Below, in pieces: positions 13,602 to 15,320 of a stretch of DNA of 15,320 bases (positions are counted from its first letter, which is position 1; every line of letters begins with the position of its first letter). The stretch lies in contig CAKREL010000058.1 in NCBI GenBank assembly GCA_934317205.1, forward strand, positions 1 to 15,320. Direction: 5' to 3'. A program made the translations under genes and the position numbers. The notes under the pieces are model-generated. The model was not told where the DNA came from. It saw only the letters and a list, made by a program, of their open reading frames with translations, and searched no databases. This stretch comes from an uncultured Eubacterium sp. Lineage in GTDB: Bacteria; Bacillota; Clostridia; Lachnospirales; Lachnospiraceae.

Positions 13602-15320
13602 TTAAACTTCAAAAATAAGATCGCCGTAAGATGGCATCGGCCATACTTTTTTATCAACGATAATCTCAAGCTTGTCAATCGGAGAACGAAGTTCTGCCAT
13701 AGCAGTCGTAACTTCATCACGGTAGTAAGCAGCACGCTCTGCGCCATCATCCATGGTCAGACCTTTATCTGTTACATCTTCCAGTTTTGCCAGAGCAACT
13801 TTTGTATCAGATAATAATGCGGATGCCTCCTGTAATAATTCTGTCTGAACGCTGATATCACAATCACATGCAGCTTTTACTGCATTAATAGACTCTGCCA
13901 GAGAAGTGATATATTTGATAACGGACGGGATCAATGTCTTGCTTGTAATGTTGATCATCGCTCTTGCTTCGATATTAATCTCTTTTGCATAAATTTCATA
14001 CTGAATCTCTTCACGTGACTCTAACTCTGCTTTTGTAAATACGCCGAATTTTTCAAACATATCTACTGACTTTTCTGTAGTCAGTGCCGGGATTGCATCT
14101 ACCATGGATCTGATATTTGGTAATCCTCTGCGCTCTGCCTCTTCTACCCATGCATCAGAATATCCATCGCCATTGAAGATGATTCTCTGATGCTCTGTCA
14201 GATATTTCTTGATCAGATCATGTGCTTTTTCTTTTACATCTTCTGCTTTTTCCAGTTCATCGCAAACTTCTTCAAAAGCTTCCGCAACAATGGTATTTAA
14301 TACAACGTTTGGCGCAGAAATGGAATCCTGAGAACCAACCATACGGAACTCAAATTTGTTTCCTGTAAATGCAAACGGTGATGTTCTGTTTCGGTCTGTT
14401 GCATCTTTTGCAAGATCCGGCAGAGAATCTACACCTGTCTGTAATACACCACCTTTCAAGGAGTGTGTTGCAGAACCTGTGCTGATCAGCTGTGTGATCA
14501 CATCATCAAGCTGCTCGCCAAGGAATACAGAGATGATTGCTGGTGGTGCCTCGTTTGCTCCAAGTCTGTGATCATTTCCAACATCTGCTGCAGACCAGCG
14601 AAGAAGATCTGCATGATCATCTACTGCTTTCAGGATGCAGGCAAGTACAAGAAGGAACTGAATGTTCTCATGCGGTGTTTTGCCCGGTTCTAACAGGTTG
14701 ATACCATCATCCGTTGTGATAGACCAGTTATTATGTTTACCAGAACCATTGACACCGTCAAATGGTTTCTCGTGAAGCAGACACTGAAGGCCATGCTCAT
14801 TTGCTTTCTTTTTCAGCACTTCCATTACCAGATGATTGTGATCCAGTGCAAGGTTGCATGTCTCATAAATTGGTGCCAGCTCATGCTGTGCCGGAGCAAC
14901 CTCATTATGCTGTGTCTTGGCCGGAACACCCAGCTTCCACAGTTCTTTATTTACATCTTTCATAAATGCAGCGATACGCGGGCGGATACTTCCAAAGTAA
15001 TGGTCATCCATCTCCTGTCCTTTCGCCGGCATGGAGCCAAATAAAGTACGACCGGTATAGATCAGGTCTTTTCTTCTTAAATATTTTTCTTTATCTACCA
15101 GAAAATACTCCTGCTCAGAACCAACAGATGGAGTGACTTTCTTGGAAGTTGTATTTCCAAATAATCTCAGTAAACGTAAGGACTGTGTGTTGATTGCCTG
15201 CATGGAACGAAGTAACGGTGTCTTCTGATCCAGTGCCTCACCTGTATAAGAACAGAAAGCTGTCGGGATACAAAGTGTTGCACCTGCTGCATCATGTCTT
15301 ACGAATGCATAAGAAGTACA
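13602..15320 (-). CDS. glnN: Type III glutamine synthetase (GlnN), C-terminal 572 residues; start outside window
   Basis: ATP-dependent ligase making glutamine from glutamate and ammonium. The GSIII-specific block HDAAGATLCIPTAFCSYTGE stands near the right edge. Catalytic-domain motifs follow in order: SVGSEQEYFLVD (metal-binding glutamates), NEVAPAQHELAPIYE, CLLHEKPFDGVNGSGKHNNW, then the C-terminal helical region (AVKAACDCDISVQTELLQ). GSIII proteins are about 700 aa, so roughly 130 N-terminal residues and the promoter are missing. The frame is open to position 15320; the ATG at 15203 is internal and is not the start. Stop TAA at 13602-13604, 45 bp from the shared terminator. GSIII is common in Bacteroides and many gut Clostridia. 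Confidence 0.96.
   Translation of the reverse strand, partial: CTSYAFVRHDAAGATLCIPTAFCSYTGEALDQKTPLLRSMQAINTQSLRLLRLFGNTTSKKVTPSVGSEQEYFLVDKEKYLRRKDLIYTGRTLFGSMPAKGQEMDDHYFGSIRPRIAAFMKDVNKELWKLGVPAKTQHNEVAPAQHELAPIYETCNLALDHNHLVMEVLKKKANEHGLQCLLHEKPFDGVNGSGKHNNWSITTDDGINLLEPGKTPHENIQFLLVLACILKAVDDHADLLRWSAADVGNDHRLGANEAPPAIISVFLGEQLDDVITQLISTGSATHSLKGGVLQTGVDSLPDLAKDATDRNRTSPFAFTGNKFEFRMVGSQDSISAPNVVLNTIVAEAFEEVCDELEKAEDVKEKAHDLIKKYLTEHQRIIFNGDGYSDAWVEEAERRGLPNIRSMVDAIPALTTEKSVDMFEKFGVFTKAELESREEIQYEIYAKEINIEARAMINITSKTLIPSVIKYITSLAESINAVKAACDCDISVQTELLQEASALLSDTKVALAKLEDVTDKGLTMDDGAERAAYYRDEVTTAMAELRSPIDKLEIIVDKKVWPMPSYGDLIFEV

Noticed and set aside
13454..13750. 98-codon minus-strand frame across the terminator and the glutamine synthetase 3' end
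   Set aside because: It reads through the 15-bp terminator stem and overlaps glnN in another frame; no RBS.

Overview
The window reads as chromosomal DNA of a low-GC Gram-positive anaerobe of class Clostridia, most likely a gut Lachnospiraceae member. The assignment rests on AGGAGG-type ribosome binding sites, sigma-A promoters, a type III glutamine synthetase, a penicillin-binding protein with a cysteine-rich C-terminal tail, a coiled-coil M23 hydrolase beside FtsEX, and a stand-alone acyl-ACP thioesterase. No 16S or species-level marker is present, so the genus is not fixed.

Left block, minus strand (1-5765). Read 5' to 3' (high to low coordinates) there is a YitT-family membrane protein with its terminator, a CdaR/PucR-type regulator with its terminator, and then a tight ftsE-ftsX-M23 hydrolase-S41 protease operon. 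ftsE and ftsX overlap by 11 bp. The S41 gene starts 16 bp after the hydrolase stop and runs off the left edge. The operon forms one cell-division machine: FtsEX should gate the secreted hydrolase, and the S41 protease may process or remove it.

Middle block, minus strand (5827-10378). It holds a divergent WecG/TagA-like glycosyltransferase homologue with its own promoter and a palindrome inside that promoter, a secreted SH3-SH3-NlpC/P60 peptidase behind a perfect consensus promoter and a perfect WalR-type box, and a bifunctional class A PBP. With the left block this makes about 10 kb devoted largely to cell-wall synthesis and remodelling.

Divergent intergenic region (10379-10860). This 482-bp stretch lies between the PBP gene (-) and a YigZ/IMPACT gene (+). 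It contains no convincing gene but is densely structured. The 10410-10578 part has nested perfect stems, a GAAA tetraloop and a possible pseudoknot. The 10616-10846 part has 58/59-bp direct repeats, an 18-bp inverted repeat and three copies of a 14-bp palindromic core. It is the least explained part of the window.

Right block. On the plus strand are yigZ, tRNA-Gln(CUG) with a strong promoter and an unusual leader hairpin, an acyl-ACP thioesterase, and a CvfB-like S1 RNA-binding protein. A bidirectional terminator then separates these from a convergent type III glutamine synthetase (-) that runs off the right edge.
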